DNA of 64,000 nt, taken from positions 189,399 through 253,398 of the forward strand of contig BGKB01000030.1 in NCBI GenBank assembly GCA_003116975.1. Direction: 5' to 3'. This DNA is from Aurantiochytrium sp. KH105 (Eukaryota; Sar; Bigyra; Thraustochytrida; Thraustochytriidae). The position numbers were made by a program, and so were the translations under genes. This document shows positions 52,501 through 61,775 of this stretch, piece after piece (positions within the stretch are counted from its first letter, which is position 1; the number at the start of each line of letters is the position of its first letter). Below the pieces are notes generated by a model, which was given only the letters and a program-made list of their open reading frames with translations, was not told the origin of the DNA and did no database searches.

Positions 52501-55500
52501 TGGTACTCGTCCTGGCAGTCCCATGCGGCGCGGTAGAGCTGCTTGGTGGCCGCAAGGTTGTTCTCCTCGGTCTGGAAGAGCGGGCGGGGCGAGGTCAGGT
52601 CGACGGTAAAGGTCTGCTTGAGGACGGCGCCAGCCTCCTTGTCGAAGACCTTGAACTCGATCTCGGTGCCAGAGCTACCAACCTGGGACACGGTGGCGAC
52701 GGTAAGGCCGCGCTCCGGGTCCTGGACGGTGATGCCATCCTCGCCAAAGGAAGAGTGTTCGAAGCCCTCGCGCTTGACGACGCGGCCAATGGGGTTGGCC
52801 ACAAAGGACTTGCCACGCACCAAGAAGGGCGTCTCCGAGATGATGCGCAGGATCGAGGCATCGTGGAGAGACTGAGGCGAGAGCACGCTGACCTTGATCT
52901 CGTCGCACTTGATGGACTTGACAATGTCGGCGTGGATGCCGCCAAGAATGTCGGCGATGGGCTCGTCGACCTTGGTGGAGAAGCGCGCGGCCACAGGGCC
53001 GTGAAGGATGCACACACGGCCGGGGTCGCGGCCCGGCACAGCGTCGAGCTGCTCCGAGTACCAGAGCGAGTCCTTCTTGAGCCAGAAGCCGAGGTCCTCG
53101 TCGACGACGGGGATGAAGTTGACGGGCTTGCCGCGCGTCGGGACCTTGCAGAGATCGAGAAAGTAAGTTACATCGTCGTCGGCCATGAGGGACTCGCGCA
53201 GGGCGGGGATAGCGTCAAAGAACTTGGCAATGGCCGCGTCCGGGTCCTCCTTGAGGAGCTTATTGTCCGGAACGACCGCGGCCGTCTTCTTGCCCTTGGG
53301 CGCAAAGCGAGCGGCGGCGCGCTGCATCATGAGAAGGACACGCGAGCAAAAGGTGGGGTCAATCCAGCGCGTGGGCGCGAGGCGGCCGGCCTTGTCGCCG
53401 CCGTTCTTTACATGCATGAGCTCGACCATGCGCTCGAGGACCTCGGCATAGGTCATCTCCTCGACGTCGCAGGTGGAGCCGTCGCTCTTGCGGCCAAAGT
53501 AGGGCTTCTGGAAGTCAGCGTTGAGGCGCGCAATGATCTCGTCCTTGGCGGACATGATGGCGTTGCGACGCTTCTCGCCACGAGGCTGGTCGAAGAAGCG
53601 CTTGTCGAACTCGCGCCAGAGCAAGATGCCGCGCGTGGCAATCTTGTGAATGGGCTCGCCGAGCTCGGACTTGACGGTGACAACGCCTCCAGCGACCTCT
53701 TCATAGGACTTTTCCCAGGAGAGCTCGTCCTCGAGGCCCTCGGCATCGACGATGAGCTGCTTGACCTCCGGTGCGGTGGCGGCTTCTAAGGCGACCATGC
53801 AGCGCGAGCCAAAGAGAACACCATCGACGGGCATCTTGGCCAGACGGCCAAAGGTCTCGTTTTGGGACCATGAGCCATCGAGGTAGGTGAGCACGCTTTG
53901 GGCATCTCCAAAGCCGGAGCCAATGACAAGGACAATGTTGTCGTGGCTGCGGATCTCCTCGTAGGTCGAGAGGAGGGGCTCGTGGAAGTCCTCAAAAGAG
54001 TGGTGGCCACCGCCGCGGCCCGAGGTCCACTGAAGCATGACGTTCATGCTGGGACGCAGGGCGGCGAGGGCACAGACGTCCTTAATAGCCTGCTTGGAAC
54101 CCGGCTTGAAGGCGATGAGGTTGATGCCGGCGCTCTGCAGGCCGTCGAAGATGTCGCCGGCCTTGTCCTCGGAGGGCACACCGGCGCCAATGGTGATGGA
54201 CTCGATGGGGACGCCCTGCTTGGCGAGCTCAACCACGAGCGGGAACTGGAAACCCCACTGGTAGGCGTTCAGGTAGAGCATGTTGATGGAGATGCCGACG
54301 CCCGGGTTGAGCTTGCTGGCGAGCTCGAGGACCTTGGACTTGAAGATGTCGGGCGTGGGGAGACCACCGGCAGCAAGCTCGGCGTTGAAGCCGGCGTTGG
54401 AGGCGGCGGCCACGAGATCGACGCCGTGGAAAGAGGTCGTGGGCGTCATGCCGGACATGAGGACCGGGGCGCGGCCAAGGGTCGAGGTGAACTTGGTCAT
54501 GAGCACGCGCTCGCCGTCGCTAGCGCGCACGGCAATGCGCGGGGCGAACTTCTTGGACCACTCGGGCGCCGTGGGCACGGCCTCGGGGGACTGGGCCTCG
54601 AGAACGGAGCCAAAGGAGATGGCCGAGGAACGCTTGGAGTCGTTCGGGGTGTCCGGGTCGGCGGCCTGGACGACCTGGATCCCAGTGCCAACGAGGGCGT
54701 GGGCCATGAGGTGGCCGGCGACGCGGCCGGGGCCGAAACAGAGGAGGTGGCTGGCGTCGGTCTTGGTCTCGGCGGCTCGGAGGGAGATAAGAACGTCGGC
54801 GCGCTCAATGAGCATGTTGGTGGTAAGATGGGCGACAACATCGGCGGCGGGAACATCTTGCAGATTAGCGCCAGACTTGGTGTCAAAGACGGGAACACGA
54901 AGCGAGGCCTGGGCGAAGGACTTGCCAAAGGCGGACTCCGGGGCCCAGGCGTTGATCTGGGCGAGGGCGTCCTTGTTGAGAGCGCTGTGGAAGACGGCCG
55001 TCATGCGGAGGAAGGTGGTCTGGGTGACGGGCTTGCGCTTGGAAAAGGGCGTGCGAGCCTGTGCCTCCTTGCCGGGCTCGGCGCTCTGTTTCTCGATGAC
55101 CTTGCGGAGGACGCGCAGGTCCTTGGGCTCGCCGCAGACGACAAAGTCGTCGTGGCCGTTGCGGAGGGCGATGGAGAAGCGCTCTTCGTCGCTAACGGCG
55201 GCCGGGGTGGCGGCGGCGGCCGTGGGGGAGATTTTGGCCATCATGGCCTGCTTTTCGTTGGAGAGCGAGACGGCAGCCTTGAAGGCCTTGGTAAGGATTT
55301 TTTCGTCCATTCCCTGTACAGCGAGCATCGGGGTCTCCGGGCCGGCGTTGCGGCGTCCGAGCTCGTAGTCGAGCGTGCGCTGGGCGGTGATGCCGACTTT
55401 TGACATGTATTCGAGGCCGGAGACCACGAGGTTGCGCAGCTCGCGGTCGGTGTTGGCTGCGGCGACGACGGCGGCGGAGACGACGCCCTGGCTGTGTCCG

Positions 55501-55964
55501 AGCGAGGCCTTGACCCAGCCCTTTTGGAGGGCGTCTTCATGGCAGGTGCCGAGTTTCTCGAGGACACGCATGTAGTTGCACATTTGGGTGAGGAAGATCA
55601 AGGGAAAGGAGACGGGCGCGTAGCGGAGGAGATCGAAGTTGGGGACATTATCGTCGCTCTCGAGCCAGGCGCGGATATCAAATCCTCCGTGCTCCTCGTA
55701 CCAGGGCTCGGCCTTGACAATATCCTCAAGCTTGTCGAGTGCGAGTTCGATGGTTTCTCGCACGTTGGTCTGGCCCTTTTCCTGGAGGGAGCGCAGCTCA
55801 CTGAGCCAGTCGCTTCCCTGGCCGCCAAAGGCGGCGATGCAGGTTGCCACATCGGCGTCGGCGAAGCAGTGCTTCTTCACCTGGGCATTATCCTGCTGCG
55901 GCGCGACCTCGATCTGGCCTTCCTCGGGCGTCATGGTCGGCGTCGTCGACTCGGGCTGCGCCAT
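43563..55964 (-). CDS. FAS: Fused fungal-type (type I) fatty acid synthase
   Basis: 4133 aa in one exon, carrying yeast FAS beta then alpha in a single chain. Order: acetyltransferase with GHSQG (Ser158); FMN enoyl reductase with GRGGGHHSF (about 649-657); dehydratase with DANPIH (His1478); malonyl/palmitoyl transferase with GHSLGEYAAL (Ser1723); Ala/Pro linker (about 2060-2115); two acyl carrier domains with phosphopantetheine serines Ser2160 (GRSAVQNE) and Ser2350 (GKSAVQNE); ketoreductase with TGAGSGSIG from 2898 and YAESK (Tyr3056, Lys3060); ketosynthase with Cys3527 (GACATAAES), His3747 and His3788; C-terminal phosphopantetheinyl transferase with GVDVENV (Asp4009) and GRWAAKEALVKAL. It makes saturated acyl-CoA (mainly C14-C16 expected) from acetyl- and malonyl-CoA in the cytosol and can load its own carriers. 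All catalytic residues checked are intact. Length and design match the reported Schizochytrium enzyme. Confidence 0.98.
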   Translation of the reverse strand: MAQPESTTPTMTPEEGQIEVAPQQDNAQVKKHCFADADVATCIAAFGGQGSDWLSELRSLQEKGQTNVRETIELALDKLEDIVKAEPWYEEHGGFDIRAWLESDDNVPNFDLLRYAPVSFPLIFLTQMCNYMRVLEKLGTCHEDALQKGWVKASLGHSQGVVSAAVVAAANTDRELRNLVVSGLEYMSKVGITAQRTLDYELGRRNAGPETPMLAVQGMDEKILTKAFKAAVSLSNEKQAMMAKISPTAAAATPAAVSDEERFSIALRNGHDDFVVCGEPKDLRVLRKVIEKQSAEPGKEAQARTPFSKRKPVTQTTFLRMTAVFHSALNKDALAQINAWAPESAFGKSFAQASLRVPVFDTKSGANLQDVPAADVVAHLTTNMLIERADVLISLRAAETKTDASHLLCFGPGRVAGHLMAHALVGTGIQVVQAADPDTPNDSKRSSAISFGSVLEAQSPEAVPTAPEWSKKFAPRIAVRASDGERVLMTKFTSTLGRAPVLMSGMTPTTSFHGVDLVAAASNAGFNAELAAGGLPTPDIFKSKVLELASKLNPGVGISINMLYLNAYQWGFQFPLVVELAKQGVPIESITIGAGVPSEDKAGDIFDGLQSAGINLIAFKPGSKQAIKDVCALAALRPSMNVMLQWTSGRGGGHHSFEDFHEPLLSTYEEIRSHDNIVLVIGSGFGDAQSVLTYLDGSWSQNETFGRLAKMPVDGVLFGSRCMVALEAATAPEVKQLIVDAEGLEDELSWEKSYEEVAGGVVTVKSELGEPIHKIATRGILLWREFDKRFFDQPRGEKRRNAIMSAKDEIIARLNADFQKPYFGRKSDGSTCDVEEMTYAEVLERMVELMHVKNGGDKAGRLAPTRWIDPTFCSRVLLMMQRAAARFAPKGKKTAAVVPDNKLLKEDPDAAIAKFFDAIPALRESLMADDDVTYFLDLCKVPTRGKPVNFIPVVDEDLGFWLKKDSLWYSEQLDAVPGRDPGRVCILHGPVAARFSTKVDEPIADILGGIHADIVKSIKCDEIKVSVLSPQSLHDASILRIISETPFLVRGKSFVANPIGRVVKREGFEHSSFGEDGITVQDPERGLTVATVSQVGSSGTEIEFKVFDKEAGAVLKQTFTVDLTSPRPLFQTEENNLAATKQLYRAAWDCQDEYHAGDTFTDEITVTADNIEAFNLGTSDEYSGNAEAPTDISIMAGWRPLARALFVEELKSNLLKLVHLTNGIRLPNPATRTPVKAGEVIRSEARITGITIQPKVGKKVQVKGRITRAKDSTSEPQMWVEMNSEFLIRGINETPEEYATTFEETPAERHVIEVKDETVAELLMSRAWIKLESGVKIHEGDRVTIDLGTISNRFAGPGRLVDIKASGNVFIESTAKSPRQFPASPSHSAGSVPSDDFINVGSSSGTSKIGVVDFATSDGQEFQVNPVLSFLEKYSEAKNLGYVAENGGYELFDEPAVVKAPADCTTYARGSRDANPIHREEAFAVLADLPDGKPIVHGMWTACMARARLEEIAAKGELKRIVSYEASFVDMVHCSDELVVTAKQTGVKNGLMLVTVSVNRTSDRALVMTARAELEQPSTAYLFTGQGSASKGMGMDRYAASATVRNVWDRAEDYLRARFGFSILQIVRENPKSFTVHFGGPRGKAIRENLRNLTAQDPSTGQNVPLLPEISATTKSFTFNSPTGLLFATQFSQPALVLVQKAAFEELREAGLVPEKALFAGHSLGEYAALAGYADSLTIEDLVETVFLRGMVMQNAVPRDSEGRSNYAMVAANPLRVGRGFTPEMLSEIVDLITENEEMGKPLLQIVNFNVRFTQYVVAGELLALDALAEALNLAFAKGVRDVAALAEHGAKTAQASLAKRNGRAEPLKRGKATIPLPGIDVPFHSRKLLPGVGAFRKLLAPRFSLQTMEKIIDRLVGNYIPNVTAEVLSLDRAYAEKVQKVTGSQPMAELLEDFDTATDAEKVRTLVIELLAHQFAMPVRWIETQDLMFGSHVERVIEMGPSATLTAMAKQTVKSGAYGDADEYSPEIMWWKQDRDSVYYEVENVGPSFGDYMDERAALEEELAAAKAAKAEPKAEAAPKAEAAPAPKAAAPAPKAAAPAPAAPAPAAPAPAPAAGGSVADAPPDAKHVLRALLAAKLKKSMGDVPASTTVQALSAGRSAVQNEVMGELSAEFKGAIPDNAGEMPLAELGGNLSSYKDPGPVTQKLVARTLSAALPGGFGANAAKDYLGQHWGLGAGRTFSVLLHATTMAPEKRLKSEEEGKQWLDDACKSYGEDAGVSLSPGGGSAGAAAAAPMMMMQQSAGPAAAPPPDAPVSALHAMRVMLAAKFEKGFADVADSATVAALSNGKSAVQNEVAGDFGAEFGEVEEAAQTPLSELAGKVQGSYNGPGKVLTRDVNKLLGQCLPGGFGASAARSYLSGDRMLPAGRVESVLIHGLCMAPKGRLGSPEDAKAWLDSLCSAYGSFAGITIPTPGSGGGGAAMGFAGGPQVSSAELNALKSDVQAMVESQLDALRRFLDIDPLHADKLLDLEKQVRAETESKLDSIHAEMTVDFCERVQPQFDENRVRVYDSFWNWVVQDAMQMHLHVLGRLEAARQGKEIDASADSNPHFDEMSKWLLGSSSSEAPPIAWFRNFLCNRATPQLLQAVKFFANSMHDAGYVDYAQAISLLAEQVKNWLNNVPVHVANFEPKAPQVRVLDDGVVDYFETDRDGVNDAARYVAEMSRGLYYKRTGPSRVENPSQTVNVAGDGRLTLLELPPSQSEIEAVAGAGWRLPRSEAELARELTGEPLSLDTSETSSEEGDLPDGPTLDRLRASVNRGVGGDEAEGGEGKISTASLKNGYESIHVSKQVPYVHLKSLSGVDKSVRILNEQLTSEYFSCMDEIATSGVSFAGQVALVTGAGSGSIGAELVKSLLEGGATVLAAIRTARSEAALTKEYARFQSIYKEFGAKDSKLYLVPCNCASQQDMKSLVSYTYDKLGLDVDFVVPFAAAAQQGKDISSIDASSEVSHRMMMTNVVRLLGALKDAKASRDITTRPAMVLIPCSPNHGEFGQDGLYAESKLGCEALLNKWSSEGWGDYLSLAACVIGWTRSALMQHNNIVAPGIEKLGCRTFAPEETNFNLVGLLHPRMVTLAAEEPLWADLTGCWTVIPNMKDAADGLRSGLMSKSRVARAIAASNQLEEAKSADVSHVLPPPESSGPLASTRLGMTPFPALPSEEARKSLSALEGMVDLRKVVVVVGYGEVGPWGNARTRWEMESYGEFSLEGSIELAWMVGLIKHHDGPLPSGPPRSKYTGWVDAASGEPVADNEIKRRYEEHMLKSCGIRIVEPELFEGYNPEAKRFLHSVVLDRDMPPVELSGLEEGLQYRNELGADCCDVWQKPSDGQWMMRVKKGAEVSIAKALKFNRNIAGQIPTGWDARRFGLPEDIATGVDPVTLYTLVSTVEALMAAGLSDPYELYQYVHVSEVGNTSGGGMGGMRSLKRLFHQRALDEDIPSDTLAESFINTMPAWVNMLLMSSSGPIKTPVGACATAAESLDIGMETILSGKARVVIAGGYDDFGEEGSYEFAQMGATNNTDLDSGRGRTVRESSRPMSSSRAGFVESQGAGMQVLMDAELALEMGAPIFAVLALTSTATDKQGRSIPAPGRGILTSARESSSGGAPSPLLSLERRRAGLKMELEALESLNKQKSDAEGEDAAFLERLIQRRRAAALETWGQGFFKNDPSIAPLRGALAVYGLGVDDLGVASFHGTSTKLNDTNESGVLNKQMEHLGRSKGNVLFVVAQKYLTGHPKGAACAWMLNGLIQCMNDARVPGNRNLDNVDVKLQKNSYLVYPNEPVELPKIEAALLKSFGFGQAGAEVVIVHPDRLLATLSKDVFDKYAETRSLRERRTFRTSQNVMTGVRKYVVVKEAPPYPEELEEAVYLDPLARATYSAASGTWEFRSAAGVTSSGMPRIAAQASGAAQVPAGPTEAVAPQGLQVSAKDRLRMTLQEQAEGMSSNFGGSGVGVGVDVENVSTFADFAGSKQDFIARNFTEREIAYCRAAADPAASFAGRWAAKEALVKALSSLAPEQRPLWSGGHAPLVDIEIVPNPSGAPVVQLHGHPQQVSEMLAVNNLTVSISHTADVAVANAVVRK
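48850..49560 (-). repeat. Tandem duplication encoding two acyl carrier domains
   Basis: The two carrier serines are 190 residues apart. Each unit has the order KxxxxVAxSxTVxALSxGxSAVQNE, LPGGFGAxAA and a C-terminal LCxAYG or CKSYG helix. The copies differ at many positions, so the duplication is old. Confidence 0.9.
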
Positions 55965-55971
55965 CTTTCTC

Positions 55972-55973
<2 letters not shown>

Positions 55974-56007
<34 letters not shown>

Positions 56008-56155
56008 CTGTTGCTGCTGCTGCTGCTTCTTTTGTTGCTCGAGGCCGGCGGTCAGCGCCTCCTCTCGCTGCTCGCTCCGCTGCTGCTGCTGCTGCCGGCT
56101 GTGCTCCTTTTGTTGCTGCCGCTGCCGCTGCTGCTGCTGCTGCTGCTGCTGCGTT
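55974..56155. repeat. CTG/CAG-rich tract in the FAS leader
   Basis: Pure CTG runs at about 55974-56005 and 56120-56152 with imperfect CTG between them; CAG in FAS transcript sense, ending about 10 bases before the start codon. Confidence 0.9.
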
Positions 56156-57441
56156 CGTGCGTGCGTGCGTGCTTACGCGCAGTGAACAAGCTCGAAGAGC
56201 TGTCTTTTACCCAGAGTAGCGGGTTTGCTGCCGGCCGGCCGCGCTCGCCCGCCGTCTTGCCTTCCTCGGCCTGGCTGCGCTGCGCATGCCGCTCTTGCCG
56301 CCCTTTTTGGCCCAGCCAGGCAGGCACACCGTAGCCGCCGCCTAGCCCTCCCTCCCTCCTCCTCCCTGCCCGCCGCCTCGGCAAACACGCGCCCCCCTTC
56401 TTCCTGCAGCGCGACGCAGCCGCGGGCGCCTGCGGCGTCTGCACTCGCCGCTCTCGGTCGCGTCGTGCCCCGCGCACGCACGCACGCACGCGAGCACGCA
56501 CGCACGCGAGCAGAGCAAGCGGAGCGAGGCGAGGCGATGCAATGCGAGGCGGGCGGAGCGGCGCGGCGAGCGAGCGCGCGTCCGGCCGCGCTTCGAGGGA
56601 GCGAGGGTCGCGCGAGGCGCGATTCTGTGCTCTGCGCGGGATACAATTCCGAGACGATGGATATCGCGGCGCCGCCGGGCCCCGCACTGGACGGCGCGCG
56701 TGCGTCCCCCTCCCGGTTCCTGGTTCCTCCCGTATTGCATAGGCGGGGCCGCCGCCTACGTCATCCCGCGGAAGGGGACGCGCGCCCCGCGTCCCCCCCG
56801 CGGGCCGCGCGCCGGCTGTGGGCGCGTTTGCGGGCGCGTTTGCGGCACTTGCAGAGCGGCCCGCGCAGTGCGGGCCGGCGCGGCGGCTCTTTGTTCGCGG
56901 GGCGCGCGGGGCGCGGCTGCGGGGGAGAAGGGCGCGAGGGGGGCGAAGGGGGGAAGGGCTGCGGCCCACAGTGGGGGGGCGCCGCCGCTGCTTGCGTCGT
57001 CGGCGGGGCCAAGACGCAAGGCGGCGCAGGAAGCGGCGCCGCAAGACGTCGTGCCTTGCCCGCGCATAGACATCGCGGGCGCGTCGCAGTCGCCGGGGCG
57101 AACGCAGCCGCGGCGCAGCTGCAGCGCAAGAGAAGAAAAGAAAAGAAAGGAAAAGAAAAGAAAAGAAAACAAAACAAACACCTCGCCGGCTTCGAAAGAC
57201 GCGCCTGGCTCCACGGAGAAGACGCCGCGCCGCGAGTTTGTCTTGTTTGTTTGTTTGTTTCGTTTTTTTTGTTGTTGTTTTTTTCCACCATCACGAGTGG
57301 GCTCAAGCGATGACGAACGTTTCGACAAACAGACCAGCCTAGCGAGCTCGCGTTCATTCCCCGGTGCTGAGGTCGCGGACGCGGCCGAGGTCGAGTCCGC
57401 AGAGGCCGCCGCGGCGGAGGAGTTCAAGATGTCCTGGTTTC

Positions 57442-57442
<1 letters not shown>

Positions 57443-57477
<35 letters not shown>

Positions 57478-57500
57478 AAAGCAAGCAAGAAAGCAAGCAG
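57443..57500. repeat. AAGC tetranucleotide microsatellite
   Basis: About eleven AAGC units, some changed to AAGAAAGC. Confidence 0.9.
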
Positions 57501-58983
57501 GCAAGCTCGGTCCAAGTTCGTCCTGGCCGGGAAGAAGCGAAGCGAAGGAAGGCGCGGGTGATCGATCAGATCCTATCCTGTGTCACTTCTGCGATGCGCC
57601 AAGGGCGATGCGATGCGATCCGGCCGAGGAGGAAAAGTTCGCAGAGCAGAGAAAAGAAAAAAGAGCAGAGCAGAGAAGAGCGGAGCAGAGAAGAGCGGAG
57701 CAGAGCGAGTGACGCGACGCCGGGCGCACAAACTACCCGACCAGGCAGCAGCGACTGCGACTGCGACGCGCGGCGGGCTCCGGCCAGCGCGCTTTCTCGG
57801 GCAGCCAGCATGGCCAGTGGCCGGCTAGCGAGCGCCGGCGGCGTCCGGGCCCGGAGAGCGGGCGTGGATGGATGGATGGGTGGATGGCATGGCATGGCGT
57901 GGATGGATGATGGCGAGCATCCGCTCTTGCCAACCAACTCCGGCGACGCGACGCGACGCGACGCGACGCGATGCGGAGGCGGGGACGGGGCCGGGAGCGG
58001 CTGCGGCGGCTTGCGTGGGATGAGGTAAGCGTGACGTGGGCTGTGACGCGACGTGGCGCGGGGCCGGCAGCTTTGGTTTGAAAAAATGAAGAACCAGAAG
58101 CTCGAAAAGCGAGCTCGCCGAGGCCCTCGCACGCACGGGCAAGCGAGGTCGATCGAGGCAAGCAAGGCCTTGAGCTCCAGGGGCCAGGCCGAGGACGCGG
58201 GCGGGGACGAGGAGATCTTTCGCGGCTTGGAAGCTCGCCAGTCCATGCCAGGTCGAGCCACCAGTGCCAGCATCTCAGGAGCATGGACCTCTCCGCTCTG
58301 TATCTTACAGATTGATCGAGCACCGAGCGATCGATCGATCGATCGTTCGTTCGTTCACTTCCAAGGCGCGGCACGGGCGACGCGATGCGACGATTCGCAT
58401 CGCTCGCCAGCCTTGCCTTGCCTTACGGCCACGATGCTTGTGCTCCTGGCCTCTCTCGGTCACTGGGACCTCGGCGCGGCCGCGCCTCCGATGGGACGCC
58501 GCTGCACTGCCGCGATGACGAGCCCGGCAGATCCACGAACACGCTCGCCTCGCTCCAGAGACAGCGAGAGAGACAGAGATCATCCTCGCTCGTCCCGGCC
58601 AGTCTCCACGCTGCAGCTGCCTGCCACTGCAGCTGCAGCTGCAGCTGCAGCGACGTCGCCCTCGCCGTCCCCTCGCTCGACGATTCGTCCCTCGACCCCG
58701 GCCTCCGCACCCGCACCCGGCGACGTCGTAGCCGCAGCTGATATCCAAGCACCTGCAGCAGCAGCTGCTGCTGCTGCTGCCCGCCCACAACAACAACGAC
58801 GACGACAACAACAACAACAACAAGAGCAGCAACAACAGCAACACCAAGACGGCGCAGGATCCGCCGGCCGATTCTCGGTTCGCGGCCGCGGCGTGCGAGA
58901 GCGACGCGCCGGACCGGCGAGATGGACGCCGCCTCACCTCGCGACACTGTCAGTCACCTCCTACCGCACGTGACGCACGCCGC

Positions 58984-58989
58984 GCCCAC

Positions 58990-59045
<56 letters not shown>
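58984..59045. repeat. CAAG tetranucleotide microsatellite
   Basis: About fifteen uninterrupted CAAG units in non-coding sequence. Confidence 0.95.
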
Positions 59046-60170
59046 GGCGAGCAAGCTAGATCGCGGCAGGCGATCATCGCTCGCATCGACCGCGTCACCG
59101 CGAGGGTGGGACGCGGGCGGGACGCAACGCAGGCGATGGCGATGGCGTCGCCGTCGCGCACGCAGTGCCGCAGGAGAGAGGCGCGAGAGAGCGCGAGAGC
59201 AGCAGCGCCGAAGCGCGGCGGGAGTGACGCAAGGCGCGCCCGCACGCACGTCAGCGGCGGCGGAGGAGGGCACGGCTGCGGCCGCGAGGGACTCCGGGGA
59301 CTCCGAGGGACTGGACGGAGGCATGGAGGGCCCGAGCGAGATCTGCGGGCAAGACTCCACGCTCCGGGCAGCGCCGCGGCGAGGAGACCCGGGTCGGGTC
59401 GGAGCGCCGCAGAGCAGGGCGCTTGTGGTCGACATGATGGAACTGGGATCTCCGGGGACGCAGGCACAGAGCCAGCGGGTAGACAGCTAGCTACCATGGC
59501 TACAGCCAGCTGCAGGGGCAGCAGCCGCAGCTGCAGGTGCAGACGTCAGTCAGGCGGTCGGCGATGGCTGCGGCGTCGGGAAGCCGACGTAGCTTTCTGT
59601 AGCTTGACTTGGCCTCACTTTTGGAGCTATTACGTTGGCTCGTGCCCGACCATGTCTTCGTTGTGTCCGCTTTTACCGCAAAGGTTTCCTTCCTCACGAC
59701 GCGGCGAGCAGGAGCAGCCACCATGGCAACTGCCACGCCATTTTGCAGGTAGTCAGTTTGTCGACGTTGACACCTAGTACTATACATGCTCTGCGCAGTT
59801 GCAGTACAGCTTGCATTGCTTGCAGTCGACTTGTGGTATGCAGCAACTTTAGTTCGGGCCGGGTAAAGTTGACCATGGGGCGACGCAAAAAAAAGAAGCT
59901 TCCGCTCCTTTTATGTCCAATGGTCGCAGATTTTGGACCGAGAGCCTGATGGGAAAGAGGCTTGGCCTGAAGGAATGAGACCGGAAGTCGACCAGAACTG
60001 GACGAAACAAAACGGTTGCTCGATGAGAAGCGACGACCGGAAGGTTTCTCTCTGGGTTGAAGCTTCGCACTCGACGAGAATAAAGACAGAACAGGGCCCG
60101 CTGTTGAGAAGAGACGGCAGCTCCTGCAATGTTGGAATGAAGGCGAAGGCTGCTACGGTGTACTCAATGA

Positions 60171-60510
60171 GGCAGAATGAATCTTCGTTCACTCTGCCAC
60201 TGACCGACAATGAGTAAAACGTACAAGGCTTGGTTTGCCTCGCCTTGTCTTGACTTGCGCATTGACGCTGCGTGACTTGAACCGTGCAAGCAAAGGCTCA
60301 AATGTACCCTACGCACCTTGCAAAGAGACATTTCGGTGTCTGTGATCATAATCACATCGCTTGAACGTAGCAGAACGAATCTTCGTTCGCCCAGCCACTG
60401 ACCGACAATGAGTAAAACGTACAAGGTTTTACTTGACTTGACAATGCACAACTTGAATCGTACAAGCAAAGGCCCAACAGAAAAGGTGAGCTATCGCACC
60501 TTGCAAAGAA
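60171..60510. repeat. Two diverged direct repeats about 200 bp apart
   Basis: Segments 60171-60328 and 60370-60510 share a 50-base core (GAATCTTCGTTC to AAAACGTACAAGG), then CAAGCAAAGGC and GCACCTTGCAAAGA in the same order with gaps. The origin is unknown. Confidence 0.75.
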
Positions 60511-61775
60511 TCGATTGGACCACATTATGAAGGAAGTGGACCTTCCCAAAGACCTGAGGTTAGGCGGGAAGCTGCTCTAAGAGAGTCAGAATACCGATGA
60601 TAAAGATCGAAGGGGCACGATGCGAGATCAACGCATCGACCCGCGCCATGGGAACGCGACGCGCGGAGTTGAGGAACTGTCAAGGCCGCGCCATTAGTCC
60701 GCGCCGAGCTTGGCCCGCGCCCGAAATAATTCTAGTACAATCGTAGACCTACTTGGTGAAATTGGACCAGGGTCGCAGCCTGGGATTACTGAGCCAAATG
60801 AACCTAGCGGCGACCAAAGTCGATGCCAGAAGCCGGCAGAACCGAAACTTACCCAACTACACCAAAACATTGAAGCTAACTCCGAGCAGCAACGTGAGAA
60901 GCTTTCAATCTACTTTCCCGTTTCGTGCTAGCCACGAAGCGATATTCATTTTTGCGTGCAGTGACGTCAAGCTTTCATTCTTTTGTTTTACCGTCAACAA
61001 GAAACAATTTGGTGTGCATGATCACAATCACATCGCGTACAGCTTATAATTATCTTCAATGATGAAAGTGATTGCACTCATGAATATCCTGACCCAACAA
61101 TAGATGAGGCGATTGCATCTTGCATTGCATGGTGTATCCAAGATTGAGAGGCTTGCCAATCGGCGACGGCCAGTAGAAAAGAAACGAAGCCTAATTCCAA
61201 GTCCAGCGCTCAACTTCAATTTACATTCAGCATCGAGGGTCTGTTGCTTATGCACCCATGCTAAGCTCGCCTTGGTACTCAGCCCTTAATCTTCTGGAAA
61301 TCGTCCTTTTGTTTTCGTGTTCTTCGGGCGCCGCCACCGGCGGCCTAACGTTCCTTTCGTGTTCTTTTAGAGATGTTCTCCAAAAACCAAAAGCAAAAAA
61401 CCCACGGCGATCTCGCTGCGATTGCGCGCGCCGTGAGCAAGCGACGCTGGGCGCGGGTGTTACAGACTGCGCCGGCGCCCGCTACCCCGTTGCTGCCCGG
61501 CGCGCACAACCAACGTACAAAGGCTGGTGGGCTAGAGGCGCTTGCTCATCAAGTGAGCGAAGCCATTCGAGAAGGCTCTTGGCTCCCTACGCTCTCTTAC
61601 GCACCCTCTCACTCTCGAGCGCGCGCGCGCGCGCGCTCGCCAAGCACGCACGCGTGCAAGAACAAGCACGTACGTACGCACGCACCTCGATCTCGTGTGC
61701 TCTTGCTGTCTCGCTGCATCGTGAGGTGCAGACTGCGAAACCTGCGCAGTACGTAACAAGAGACGAGCAGAAAAG

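Larger units (their letters stand above)
55965..61775. other. 5.8 kb low-complexity spacer upstream of FAS
   Basis: Divergent promoter space between FAS (-) and the Gln-rich gene (+). It contains the CTG-rich FAS leader, AAGAAAAG runs (57120-57175), CAAG microsatellites (57447-57500, 58984-59045), GGAT runs (57866-57910) and a duplicated segment (60171-60510). An 18-base segment TGATCATAATCACATCGC near 60343 has a one-mismatch copy near 61019. I found no frame resembling a protein family. Confidence 0.6.

Noticed and set aside
47403-53789. Open + strand frame of 2128 codons opposite FAS
   Set aside because: It is the antisense of a GC3-biased coding region; the product is Arg/Leu/Gly/His-rich with no family motif, while the minus strand encodes an intact enzyme.
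43563-55964. Polyunsaturated fatty acid synthase (PKS-like) subunit
   Set aside because: Domain order AT-ER-DH-MPT-ACP-ACP-KR-KS-PPT is that of fungal-type FAS, not the KS-MAT-multiple ACP-KR-DH order of PUFA synthase.
58053-58973. Frame of 306 codons with Gln and Ala runs upstream of FAS
   Set aside because: Made of CAA/CAG and GCAGCT repeats and Arg-rich filler; no conserved segment.
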